Below are positions 16,174 to 23,813 of a stretch of DNA of 64,000 bases, piece by piece (within the stretch, counting starts at the first letter, position 1; each line of letters begins with the position of its first letter). Position numbers and translations under genes: made by a program. Under the pieces are notes generated by a model. The model saw nothing but the letters and a program-made list of their open reading frames with translations, searched no databases and was not told the DNA's origin. This stretch comes from Flavisolibacter ginsenosidimutans (GTDB taxonomy: Bacteria > Bacteroidota > Bacteroidia > Chitinophagales > Chitinophagaceae): the NCBI RefSeq assembly GCF_007970805.1, contig NZ_CP042433.1:4836001-4900000 (forward strand). Reading direction: 5' to 3'.

Positions 16174-17223
16174 TCAGCTCTTTGTTTTTGAATATTCCCG
16201 CCACTTCTCAATCACCTTCGCCATGTCATAGGGCAGATCACTTTCAAAGAAAACTTCTTTGCCCGTTGCCGGGTGGACAAAGCCCAATGTTTTTGCGTGC
16301 AGGGCCTGTCGCGGACAAATGGCAAAGCAGTTGTCCACAAACTGTTTGTACTTGCTAAAAATGGTTCCTTTTACAATCTTGTCGCCGCCGTAAAAATCAT
16401 CGTTGAAGAGCGGGTGGCCAATGTATTTCATGTGTACGCGAATCTGGTGAGTGCGGCCTGTTTCCAGTATGCATTGTACCAAGGTTACGTAATTAAAACG
16501 TTCCACTACTTTGTAATGCGTAATGGCTTCTTTGCCGTGATCGCCTTCGGGATAGGCCTCGAACAATTTGCGGAAGCGAAGGTTTCTCCCAACGTGTGCG
16601 ATGATCGTTCCCTCGTCGTTTTGCATATCGCCCCAAACCAACGCCAGGTATTGACGCTTTACGGTGTGATCGTAAAATTGCTTGGCGAGTTGCCGCATGG
16701 CCTTGTCGGTTTTGGCCAACACCAGCAAGCCGCTCGTGTTTTTGTCAATGCGATGCACAAGGCCAAAGCGAGGCAGTGTTTCCTCGGAGACGGAAGGATT
16801 TGTTTGTTGAAGATGATAAGCGATGCCGTTGAGTAACGTGCCGCGGTAATTGCCGCTACCGGGATGCACTACCAATCCTGCCGGTTTATTTACGATAATG
16901 ATGTCTTCGTCTTCGTGAACAATGTTCAGCGGAATATTTTCGGGAACAACGTCCGTTGACTCGGGATGCAGATCGGAGTAAACAATGATTTGGTCAAAGG
17001 CTTTGATTTTGTAATTCTGCTTCACTTCTTTGCCGTTCACCAGAACCAATCCCGTATTGATGGCTTGCTGCAATTTGTTGCGGGTAGCGCCTTCAATGCG
17101 GTTCATCAAAAACTTGTCAATGCGGTAAGGCTCCTGGCCTTTGTCGGCGTTAAAAACAAACCGCTCGTAAAGTTCATCGCTGCTTTCCGGTTCGTCTGCT
17201 TTTGAATTGATTTCTTCGGCCAT
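16174..17223 (-). CDS. rluD: Ribosomal large-subunit pseudouridine synthase, RluD-like
   Basis: Makes pseudouridines in 23S rRNA (RluD: 1911, 1915, 1917). 349 residues from the ATG at 17223; an upstream in-frame start at 17262 lies inside the spacer repeat. An S4 RNA-binding domain (about 30-80, RIDKFLMNRIEGATRNKLQQ) is followed by the catalytic domain with HRIDKNTSG (157-165), whose Asp160 is the catalytic base, then RTHQIRVHMKYIGHPLFND. A C-terminal KALHAKTLGFVHP-type motif completes the RluC/D layout. It could also be another RluA-family member. Confidence 0.92.
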   Translation of the reverse strand: MAEEINSKADEPESSDELYERFVFNADKGQEPYRIDKFLMNRIEGATRNKLQQAINTGLVLVNGKEVKQNYKIKAFDQIIVYSDLHPESTDVVPENIPLNIVHEDEDIIIVNKPAGLVVHPGSGNYRGTLLNGIAYHLQQTNPSVSEETLPRFGLVHRIDKNTSGLLVLAKTDKAMRQLAKQFYDHTVKRQYLALVWGDMQNDEGTIIAHVGRNLRFRKLFEAYPEGDHGKEAITHYKVVERFNYVTLVQCILETGRTHQIRVHMKYIGHPLFNDDFYGGDKIVKGTIFSKYKQFVDNCFAICPRQALHAKTLGFVHPATGKEVFFESDLPYDMAKVIEKWREYSKTKS

Positions 17224-17237
17224 AGCCTGCAAAAATA

Positions 17238-17335
17238 AATAACGTGAGACGTGAAACGTCAAACGTGAGAACGTTGTGAACGATGGAGATAAAGACGTTA
17301 CGGTATCATCGCTTTCGTTTCACGTCTAACTTCAA
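17238..17335. repeat. Imperfect palindrome of GTGAAACGT words in the rluD-lipB divergent spacer
   Basis: The left part repeats ACGTGAGACGTGAAACGT-like words; the right part CGTTTCACGTCTAAC complements ACGTGAAACG. It overlaps the region where the lipB promoter lies. Similar words occur at 25486-25570 and 49385-49410. Confidence 0.6.
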
Positions 17336-17337
17336 TG

Positions 17338-17345
17338 TAGTTTTG
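17338..17345 (+). promoter_or_regulatory. -7 promoter element of lipB, abutting the start codon
   Basis: TAGTTTTG matches TAnnTTTG and ends only 4 nt before the ATG at 17350, so the predicted mRNA start falls at or within a few bases of the start codon (leaderless or nearly so). Confidence 0.5.
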
Positions 17346-17349
17346 CACC

Positions 17350-18069
17350 ATGCGTGAAAAGCAGATCGTTGAATTTAAAGATTTGGGGCGAGTGGAGTAC
17401 AAAGCAGCCTGGGATTACCAGGAATCCTTGTTGCAAAAAAATTTGCGTATAAAAAAAGAAGCGACCGACGCCATTGCCAACTGCCAACTGCCAACTGCAA
17501 ACTATTTACTCTTCGTCGAGCATCCGCCCGTTTACACTTTGGGCAAGAGCGGTAAAATTGAACACGTGTTGATTAACGAAGAAGAAAGGAAAGCCAGGGG
17601 CATTGAATTTTATCATACCAACCGTGGCGGCGACATTACTTTTCACGGGCCGCAGCAGATTGTTGGCTATCCCATTTTAGATCTCGAAAAATTTTACACC
17701 GACATTGGCCGTTACCTGCGCGAACTGGAAGAAGTCATCATCTTAACGCTTGCTGATTTTGGTATCAACGCCGGCCGCTCAAAGGGCGAAACAGGCGTGT
17801 GGATTGACGCTGATGCAAAAGGCCGCGAACGGAAAATTTGCGCAATGGGTGTTCGGTGCAGCCGCTGGATTACCATGCACGGCTTTGCGTTGAACGTGAA
17901 CACCGATCTGTCTTATTTCAATCATATCATTCCCTGTGGCATTCAAAACAAAAAGGTGACTTCGATGAAGGAAGAATTGGGAAGTGAAGTGCCCGTTGAA
18001 GATGTAAAAGAAAGCTTGAAGCGAAATTTCGAGAAAGTGTTTTTTGCCGAGCTAAGAGAAAAAGACTAG
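17350..18069 (+). CDS. lipB: Lipoyl(octanoyl) transferase
   Basis: Transfers octanoate from ACP to lipoyl domains of the 2-oxoacid dehydrogenases and the glycine cleavage H protein. 239 residues. The family motif TNRGGDITFHGPQQ (90-103), Lys162 in RKICAMGVR and the catalytic Cys196 in IPCGI are all present. Compared with the family, the loop at about residues 41-52 (AIANCQLPTANY) is encoded by a 28-bp tandem array, an apparent low-complexity insertion in the variable loop before the conserved VEHPPVYTLGKSG. ATG at 17350. Confidence 0.93.
   Translation: MREKQIVEFKDLGRVEYKAAWDYQESLLQKNLRIKKEATDAIANCQLPTANYLLFVEHPPVYTLGKSGKIEHVLINEEERKARGIEFYHTNRGGDITFHGPQQIVGYPILDLEKFYTDIGRYLRELEEVIILTLADFGINAGRSKGETGVWIDADAKGRERKICAMGVRCSRWITMHGFALNVNTDLSYFNHIIPCGIQNKKVTSMKEELGSEVPVEDVKESLKRNFEKVFFAELREKD
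17475..17502 (+). repeat. Tandem heptamer array inside lipB
   Basis: Three exact copies of TGCCAAC followed by a variant TGCAAAC (17475-17502), all inside the lipB reading frame. The same kind of word array is usual in intergenic palindromes of this window. Confidence 0.8.
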
Positions 18070-18128
18070 GAAGACAGGGGAACGCCAATGAAAAATGATA
18101 ACAGGCATCCAGCCCTTTTTCTCTTCGC

Positions 18129-18854
18129 CTAAAATTCCTTCGTTAAATAAAACTTGCTTTTCTCCACAAGTTTGTCGTCGTTGTAGAGTTCAAACAAAAA
18201 CCAACCGGCGTGCATGAAGTCGGTTTTGTCAAGCGTAAGCCCCGTGCGGTTGATGGTTTTTATCTCAAACAAAGGGCTTCCGTCTTCTTCAAAAAACTTG
18301 ATGTGGTATTTCTGCCGGTCGGCATCAGGAAGGTTGACGTACACGTAGCCGTCCTTGTTGGTGTACACGTAAAAAGAAGGAACGAAGGTGGGCTTTTTAA
18401 TTACCACTTCCGGCTTTTTGATTTCGGGTGTTTCGCGTGGATTTGTGCCAATGGGATTGTTGGCATTTCCCGTTGGCCCTGCCGGCAACGCAACTTTCGC
18501 GGTATCAAAGCCGGGCTTTTTTGGCGCGGTAAAAAAATAGCTGCCGTCTTTCTTCACAATAAAGAGGCGATAGAACATGTGGTCGTTCAGCGCCTTGTTG
18601 TCGGCAAAGCCGTTGAACTTTGCGTTCGCGTCGGCAAGCGTAACCAGCGTTGTGTAATTTTTTAAACTGTCGTGCGAACGTTGCACGCTGATTTGCTTTA
18701 GCGAGTCGTAAGGGTTTACCCAGCCAATGATAATGCGGGCATTGCCGTCGGCGTCCATGCCCATGTTGCGCACGTTAAATTTGGGTAACGTATCCTGGCT
18801 GAACGCGAGTACGGAAAGCAAAACAAAAACCGACAAACTAAAAAAACGCCTCAT
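18129..18854 (-). CDS. Secreted hypothetical protein, 241 aa
   Basis: Starts at ATG 18854 (the frame to 18878 begins with TTG). The signal peptide MRRFFSLSVFVLLSVLAFSQ is clear, so the protein is exported. The mature part has a fibronectin-like front (FNVRNMGMDADGNARIIIGWVNPYDSLKQISVQRSHDSLKNYTTL), a Pro/Lys-rich linker and a C-terminal all-beta region (YVNLPDADRQKYHIKFFEEDGSPLFEI). Family not firmly known; it resembles conserved Bacteroidota secreted proteins of unknown role. Confidence 0.6.
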   Translation of the reverse strand: MRRFFSLSVFVLLSVLAFSQDTLPKFNVRNMGMDADGNARIIIGWVNPYDSLKQISVQRSHDSLKNYTTLVTLADANAKFNGFADNKALNDHMFYRLFIVKKDGSYFFTAPKKPGFDTAKVALPAGPTGNANNPIGTNPRETPEIKKPEVVIKKPTFVPSFYVYTNKDGYVYVNLPDADRQKYHIKFFEEDGSPLFEIKTINRTGLTLDKTDFMHAGWFLFELYNDDKLVEKSKFYLTKEF

Positions 18855-18913
18855 GCTGATTGATTGTGTCCTCTTCAAAGGGAGTAGCGCAAATATAAAA
18901 GTGAGCGTTTTCT

Positions 18914-19813
18914 TCAGTCGAAAATTAACGTCCCTTTTTTCAGCGAGGCATTTCCCTGCAATCCGCCGGTGTGTATCAGCAGCAACCTGCTGCCCGGCGG
19001 GAAACAGGCCTTCTTCAACAAATTGAAAGCAGCGAAGAAAGCCTTGCCGGTGTAAACAAGATCGGTTGGGATGTTTGTTTGTCCGTAAAACTCATTCATA
19101 AAATTCAAGAGGTCAGCGGTATATTTTGCGTATCCACCGAAATGATAATCCCACAGCAATTCAAACGCATCTTGTTTTTCTTGGGTTAATAAGTTTTGAA
19201 TTTCCTGCTGAAGCGAAAAAGCATTTTTTAAAACCGGTACGCCAATGACTTTTTGCTGCGGCAGCGACGCTTTTATCAACCCGGCAAGCGTGGTGCCCGT
19301 GCCGACGGCACAAAGGATATGTGTGTAGAAATTTGTTTCGTTCTGGTACAAAATATCGCTTGCGCCCTGTACGCCCAATGCGCCGTAACCGCCTTCGGGA
19401 AGGGTGTAAATACTCTCGGCATCGTGTTCGGCAAAGACTTGCCGAGGAACGCTTTTGTTGCGGTACTCTTCTCTTGAAACAAAATACAATTGCATTCCAT
19501 AATTTTTTGCCGCAAGCAACGTGTGCGACGGCATTTTCGGTTCTTCGCCGCGGATGATGCCGATGCTTTTTAAACCGATGAAATGCGTTGCGGCCGCGGT
19601 GGCAACGATGTGGTTGGAATACGCACCGCCGAACGTAAGCAGCGTTGTTTTGGCTTCGGCTTTTGCCGCTTTGATGTATTCTTTTAGCTTGAACCATTTG
19701 TTTCCCGACACGACGGGATGAAGCAAATCGAGACGCAAAACGTCTATCGTTTGCGGAAAAGAGTAGAAGGAAGAAATCGAATCAACACGGGGTTGTACAA
19801 ACAGAGAACTCAT
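18914..19813 (-). CDS. PLP-dependent ACC deaminase/D-cysteine desulfhydrase family protein
   Basis: 299 residues of the fold type II PLP family. Lys in SGNKWFKLKEY (near residue 38-44) fits the Schiff-base lysine position of ACC deaminase/D-cysteine desulfhydrase enzymes, followed by TFGGAYSNHIVATAAA (cofactor phosphate and Ser-Asn motif) and GTGTTLAGLI, the phosphate loop. It would release ammonia from an amino acid, but whether ACC, D-cysteine or another is not decided here. Start ATG 19813. It is divergent from the nucleotidyltransferase at 19870. Confidence 0.85.
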   Translation of the reverse strand: MSSLFVQPRVDSISSFYSFPQTIDVLRLDLLHPVVSGNKWFKLKEYIKAAKAEAKTTLLTFGGAYSNHIVATAAATHFIGLKSIGIIRGEEPKMPSHTLLAAKNYGMQLYFVSREEYRNKSVPRQVFAEHDAESIYTLPEGGYGALGVQGASDILYQNETNFYTHILCAVGTGTTLAGLIKASLPQQKVIGVPVLKNAFSLQQEIQNLLTQEKQDAFELLWDYHFGGYAKYTADLLNFMNEFYGQTNIPTDLVYTGKAFFAAFNLLKKACFPPGSRLLLIHTGGLQGNASLKKGTLIFD

Positions 19814-19869
19814 GCTTAGTAGGGATAAAAATAAAGGCTATTTTCGCAGCAATTTTTTAAAAAACAAAT

Positions 19870-20766
19870 ATGAAACCGACGCTCGTTATTATGGCTGCCG
19901 GCATGGCCTCGCGGTACGGCAGCATGAAGCAGATACAACAGTTTGGTCCCAGCGGCGAAACCATTATGGACTACTCCATTTACGACGCCGTTAAAGCGGG
20001 CTTTGGCAAAGTGGTGTTCATCATACGAAAAGATTTTGCCGACGACTTTAAAGCCATTTTTGAACCCAAGCTGAAAGGCAGAATTGAAACCGAATACGTG
20101 TACCAGGAACTGGATGCTTTTATGGGCGCAACGCCGGTTCCCGCAGACCGGAAAAAGCCCTGGGGAACGGCACACGCCATTCTCTGTGCACACAATGCCG
20201 TAAGCGGCCCGTTTGCGGTGATTAACGCGGATGATTTTTACGGCGAAGACGCTTTTGTAAAAGCCAATAACTTTTTGGTGATGGAATGCCGCGAAGATTT
20301 GTACGGCATCATTGCTTACCGTCTTGCCAATACTTTGTCGGATCACGGCACGGTTAGCCGCGGTGTAATTGACGAAGACGCTAACAATGAAATGGTAGGC
20401 ATTAACGAGCGGCTGAAGGTTTACCGCGACAACGGACAAATGGTGGACGAGCAGGGCGATACCAAATTGTCCATCGTTGAAGAGGCAAAAGCTTCAATGA
20501 ATTTTTGGTGTTTTCATCCTTCAATATTTCCGTACATCCGCGAGGAGTTTGCCGCATTTTTGGGTAGAAGCCTGAACGATCCCAAAGCTGAATTCCTGAT
20601 CCCGTTTGTGGCCGACCAGTTCATCAAAAGCGGACGCGGAAAAATTAAAGTGATTCCGACAAATGCTCCCTGGTTTGGCGTTACCTACAAGGAAGACGCA
20701 CCAATTGTACAGCAAAAGCTCAACGGGTTGATTGGAGAGAAAACCTATCCCAACAAGTTGTGGTAA
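19870..20766 (+). CDS. Sugar-phosphate-type nucleotidyltransferase
   Basis: 298 residues. The N-terminal signature MAAGMASRYGSMKQI (nucleotide-binding GxGxRxG-like loop) and the INADDFYGEDAF acidic motif (Asp-Asp metal site) place it in the NTP-transferase superfamily that activates sugar phosphates. The C-terminal half has FLIPFVADQFIKSGRGKIKVI. The sugar and nucleotide are not determined. It ends just before palindrome A, copy 2, opposite the reverse protease gene. Confidence 0.8.
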   Translation: MKPTLVIMAAGMASRYGSMKQIQQFGPSGETIMDYSIYDAVKAGFGKVVFIIRKDFADDFKAIFEPKLKGRIETEYVYQELDAFMGATPVPADRKKPWGTAHAILCAHNAVSGPFAVINADDFYGEDAFVKANNFLVMECREDLYGIIAYRLANTLSDHGTVSRGVIDEDANNEMVGINERLKVYRDNGQMVDEQGDTKLSIVEEAKASMNFWCFHPSIFPYIREEFAAFLGRSLNDPKAEFLIPFVADQFIKSGRGKIKVIPTNAPWFGVTYKEDAPIVQQKLNGLIGEKTYPNKLW

Positions 20767-20767
20767 G

Positions 20768-20898
20768 CCGAAACGGTGATTTGGAATTTGAAGAATTACA
20801 AAGAAATAGAAACCGTTTTATAACAAAAGAGTCGTTCATCATTGAACGACTCTTTTATTTCTGTTAGAATCTTTAAAATCCACTCAAATCGTGGTTCA
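20768..20898. repeat. Palindromic element A, copy 2 (convergent junction)
   Basis: An inner perfect 14-bp stem (20825-20838 with 20843-20856, loop TCAT) starts with AAAAGAGTCGTTCA. The flanks carry the words GTGATTTGG (left) and CAAATCGTGGTTCA (right), which are approximately complementary. It lies between the forward nucleotidyltransferase and the reverse protease. Confidence 0.85.
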
Positions 20899-20900
20899 GA

Positions 20901-22028
20901 TTAATTCACCTTCACCATGTACACGTAATCAGAAATCTTTTTTACCTGCTGGGTTCTGTCGGCGCCTTTCAAGCTGGAACTTGTCGGCAGCTTGATGTTT
21001 TGATAAACCGTGTCGCTTTTTTGCAATTGCGCCAGGGCATCGTAAATGTAGTTTGAGCGCACCGCAAACACCGCGTCTTCAACCAGGGATTGCTTGCCTT
21101 TCAAAATGCCAATGACTTCGCCGTTGCGATTCAGGATCGGGCTGCCGCTGTTGCCCGGATTTGCGGTAATGGAAATCTGGCAGGACAGCGTGTCGCCGTT
21201 ATAACCCGTCTTGGCGGCTAAATAACCTTCGCCGTAAACAATGTCGTTTCTTGGATAACCAAGACTGAAAATTGGCTCGGCAACGTTTGCTGATGACCGC
21301 TTGATGGCATAAGGAATGGAGGCCGGTGATTTAAAGGCTGTGTCAATAATTTTTAAAATGGCGAGGTCACGCTTTTCGTCTGTGAAAATGAGTTTCGCTT
21401 TCAGGTCCTGCCCGTTGCTTTTTTGCACCGCAATGTACCTGGCGTTTTCAACAACGTGTGAGTTGGTAACAATGTATCCTTTGGTATCAATCAGGAAGCC
21501 GGTGCCACCACTGGTATATACCGGCGCAACGCCGGAGCTTTGCGCGGCAACGTCGTTGACCTGCTGTTCAAGCCGGTTTGTTTTCTGACCAATTTTATCA
21601 ACTTGCTGGGTAATGTTGCTGATGTCGCGCCGCAGGTTAACCACTTCGTTTGGCGAATGACTTTTTGGCGAAAAAGACCAAACCACAGCACTGATGGAAA
21701 GCATGAGAATTCCCGCGACAGAAGCTGCAATAGCGGCTGTGCGCTTGTAGCGGTTAAACAGGTAAACCACTCTTGCCCGACCCTGCAATCGCGGCGATTC
21801 AATCTCGCCTCTTTCGGCCAGGTGAATGTGGGTTTCCTCCAGAACGGCCTTGAACTGGCGGGTATTTTCGTAGCGGGCCATTTGCTGCAAAAAGAAAGTA
21901 TGCTCTACTACCGCCTGGTCTATTTCGGGATTGCTCTTGCGCAAGCTTTCAAAATACACCCGCTCATCCGGCGACATGTCACCGGCGATGTATCGCTCAA
22001 CGGCATCCAGGATTGTTAAATCATCCAT
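20901..22028 (-). CDS. Membrane-anchored trypsin-like serine protease with anti-sigma-like N-terminus
   Basis: 375 residues. The N-terminal 65 residues (DAVERYIAGDMSPDERVYFE...) resemble cytoplasmic anti-sigma regions but lack a zinc motif. A transmembrane helix is at about 98-119 and a coiled-coil stretch at 128-163. The protease domain has the catalytic triad His191 (TNSHVVEN), Asp221 (EKRDLAIL) and Ser294 (NPGNSGSP), as in DegS/HtrA-like trypsin folds. No PDZ domain is seen. Topology would put the protease outside the cytoplasm. The ATG (22028) overlaps the stop of the upstream ECF sigma gene, so the two are coupled. It may tie sigma activity to envelope stress. Confidence 0.85.
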   Translation of the reverse strand: MDDLTILDAVERYIAGDMSPDERVYFESLRKSNPEIDQAVVEHTFFLQQMARYENTRQFKAVLEETHIHLAERGEIESPRLQGRARVVYLFNRYKRTAAIAASVAGILMLSISAVVWSFSPKSHSPNEVVNLRRDISNITQQVDKIGQKTNRLEQQVNDVAAQSSGVAPVYTSGGTGFLIDTKGYIVTNSHVVENARYIAVQKSNGQDLKAKLIFTDEKRDLAILKIIDTAFKSPASIPYAIKRSSANVAEPIFSLGYPRNDIVYGEGYLAAKTGYNGDTLSCQISITANPGNSGSPILNRNGEVIGILKGKQSLVEDAVFAVRSNYIYDALAQLQKSDTVYQNIKLPTSSSLKGADRTQQVKKISDYVYMVKVN

Positions 22029-22600
22029 CACGGCGTCACATTTTTATATTGCGTAAAAAATATTTTTTTCAGTCGCATCAGGCATTTGTACTTCTGCGTC
22101 TTGGCGTTTTCGGCATTGGTGTAACCAAAGGTGCCGGCAATCTCCTGCATGTTCTTCTTCTGCAAATAAAAAGCCTCCAACAAGCTCTTGCACGGTTCGC
22201 CCAAACTGCCCATTGCCTTTTCCATCACGGTAAATTCGTTGTCGCGTTTTTCGTGTTCTTCCATTTCCTCGTCTACCAGTACAAAGTCCTCGGTGTTTTC
22301 GTGCAGGCTGTACTTGCTTTGCTGCATCAGCCTTTTTAGCCACAACCGGCGACACACAGAATAGACAAAGGTTTTTAGCTGGCAGTTTAATTCAAAAGAG
22401 CCCGACTGCACTTTTTGGTAAAGAACAATCATCGCTTCCTGAAAAATATCCTTTGCGTCTTCGGCGCTGCCGTTGTTGTTCACCACCAGCGCCTGTATCA
22501 AATTGAAATTTTCTTTGTAGATGGTTTCAATTGCTTTTCGGTCGTTCCGGGCCAGTCCCTGTAGTAAAGCGATTTGATGCTGCTCTGCTTTCAAGTGCAA
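22028..22600 (-). CDS. ECF-type RNA polymerase sigma factor
   Basis: 190 residues. Region 2 (AIETIYKENFNLIQALVVNNNGSAEDAKDIFQEAMIVLYQ) and the region 4 helix-turn-helix (MQEIAGTFGYTNAENAKTQKYKCLMRLKKIF) match ECF sigma-70 factors, with no region 1.1 or 3. There is no ATG in frame: a TTG at 22600 is taken as start, with ATT also possible. The stop overlaps the protease start by one base (TGATG), so the two proteins are made together. The target genes are unknown. Confidence 0.8.
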   Translation of the reverse strand: MHLKAEQHQIALLQGLARNDRKAIETIYKENFNLIQALVVNNNGSAEDAKDIFQEAMIVLYQKVQSGSFELNCQLKTFVYSVCRRLWLKRLMQQSKYSLHENTEDFVLVDEEMEEHEKRDNEFTVMEKAMGSLGEPCKSLLEAFYLQKKNMQEIAGTFGYTNAENAKTQKYKCLMRLKKIFFTQYKNVTP

Positions 22601-22717
22601 TCTTCGTTTAATTCGAAAAAGAGAAAAAAGTAACCCAAAGATGCGGGTAAAAAAATTTTTTGAAAAACCGGGTTACCTTTTTTCGCTGCCGGAATTAATC
22701 CTGTAAATCCGTGAGGT

Positions 22718-22999
22718 ATGAAGAAGTTTTTACCGTTCCTTTTTGTGGCTTCGCTCGTCGCTTGCGACAATTCGGGAAAAGTAAAGGCCGATGTGGATAC
22801 AACGGTGAACGATGTGAAAAATTCCAAAATCATTGACTCCGTTGAAGCAAAAGGAGGACGGATTTTAGACACGGTGAAAAACCAGGGACAGGTTTTACTC
22901 GATTCGGCCAAACAGAAAACAGACAGAGCAACGGACAACCTCCTGGAAAAGGCTGAAAAAGGAATTCACGATTTACGGAAAAAAGATTCAGTTCGATAA
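22718..22999 (+). CDS. Small lipoprotein, 93 aa, first of three tandem
   Basis: 93 residues. Signal with lipobox SLVAC (Cys16). The mature part is an Asp/Lys/Thr-rich helical segment with repeated DT(V)xDSxK-like words (DVDTTVNDVKNSKIIDSVEAKGGRILDTVK). It is likely a periplasmic or outer-membrane stress-type lipoprotein; the function is unknown. Two similar lipoproteins follow at 23028 and 23301. Confidence 0.7.
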   Translation: MKKFLPFLFVASLVACDNSGKVKADVDTTVNDVKNSKIIDSVEAKGGRILDTVKNQGQVLLDSAKQKTDRATDNLLEKAEKGIHDLRKKDSVR

Positions 23000-23027
23000 A
23001 TTTTTTAAATCTAAAAATCAAACAACA

Positions 23028-23261
23028 ATGAAAAAAGCCCTTTTAGTTTTGGCTGTAGCCGGTTTCTTCGCTTCTTGCAGCAATTCAAGTGATGCCGCTA
23101 AAAACACCAAAGACTCAATTGATTCCGTTGCCAAGTTGCAAAAAGAGTCGGTAAGCAACGCTGCTGACACCGCAAAGAAAAACATCGAGCAAATGGCTGA
23201 CAGCGCAAAAAAGCAAGTTGATTCTACGCACAAAATGGCTGCTGACACTGCGCACAAATAA
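23028..23261 (+). CDS. Small lipoprotein, 77 aa, second of three tandem
   Basis: 77 residues with lipobox FASCS (Cys18). The mature part repeats Asp-Ser/Thr-Ala-Lys words (AKNTKDSIDSVAKLQKESVSNAADTAKKN) and ends ADTAHK. The helical, amphipathic, Lys-rich pattern resembles the first of the set. Start ATG 23028, 28 bp after the first gene's stop. Confidence 0.7.
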   Translation: MKKALLVLAVAGFFASCSNSSDAAKNTKDSIDSVAKLQKESVSNAADTAKKNIEQMADSAKKQVDSTHKMAADTAHK

Positions 23262-23300
23262 GGATACCCTTTGTTACCACAAACAAAAAGAAAACGACAC

Positions 23301-23537
23301 ATGAAAAAAGTATTGGGAATTTTCGCAATTGCCGGTGTATTGACGGCTTGCAGCAACACAGGTGACACGACGACAAACAAAGACAGTGCAACAATTACAA
23401 CGACGAACACGATGACAACCGACTCTACTCACGTAGTAGCGCCGGCTGCTGGCGACACTGCTCACAAAATGGGCGATACTACCAGCAAAATGTCAACTTC
23501 TACAACAACCACTACAAAAGATTCTACAAAGAAGTAA
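23301..23537 (+). CDS. Small Thr-rich lipoprotein, 78 aa, third of three tandem
   Basis: 78 residues. The start is ATG 23301, not the earlier in-frame 23271. Lipobox LTACS (Cys17). The mature part is extremely Thr/Ser-rich (TTTNKDSATITTTNTMTTDSTHV...) and shares the GDTAHK and KDSTKK words with the second gene. It is followed by a strong terminator, so the three lipoproteins likely form one transcript. Function unknown. Confidence 0.7.
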   Translation: MKKVLGIFAIAGVLTACSNTGDTTTNKDSATITTTNTMTTDSTHVVAPAAGDTAHKMGDTTSKMSTSTTTTTKDSTKK

Positions 23538-23614
23538 TTGTTGGTTGAGCGGTTTTGCAATCTGCTTGTCGGCACTACCGGTATAAATTTTTCTTGGCAA
23601 GCAATCGTTAGATG

Positions 23615-23645
23615 GCTGCCCTGGAAACAGGGCAGCTTCTTTTTT
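23615..23645 (+). terminator. Intrinsic terminator after the lipoprotein trio
   Basis: A nine-base-pair perfect stem (GCTGCCCTG and its complement) with a GAAA loop runs into a T-tract. Confidence 0.9.
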
Positions 23646-23803
23646 AACCACGAATGAGCAGGATTACGAAGGGATTGTCAGGATTCTTTTTGCGTCAAAA
23701 CTTTGCCATAGGCGCTAACCGCGGAACGGAAATGGCCTTGTTAATACTGCATCCAATTCCGATAATCCTTTAATAATCCCGCCAATCTGTGGTTTCTTTG
23801 CAC
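23646..23803. repeat. Imperfect palindrome (element B) before the DEAD-box helicase
   Basis: The left segment AACCACGAATGAGCAGGATT and the right AATAATCCCGCCAATCTGTGGTT are imperfect reverse complements built of GGATT/AATCC words. It fills most of the spacer between the terminator and the helicase ATG at 23814. Confidence 0.6.
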
Positions 23804-23813
23804 AAACTTTATT

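Noticed and set aside
17475..17502. Heptamer array considered as a CRISPR-like array
   Set aside because: The units are 7 bp with no spacers, and it lies inside lipB.
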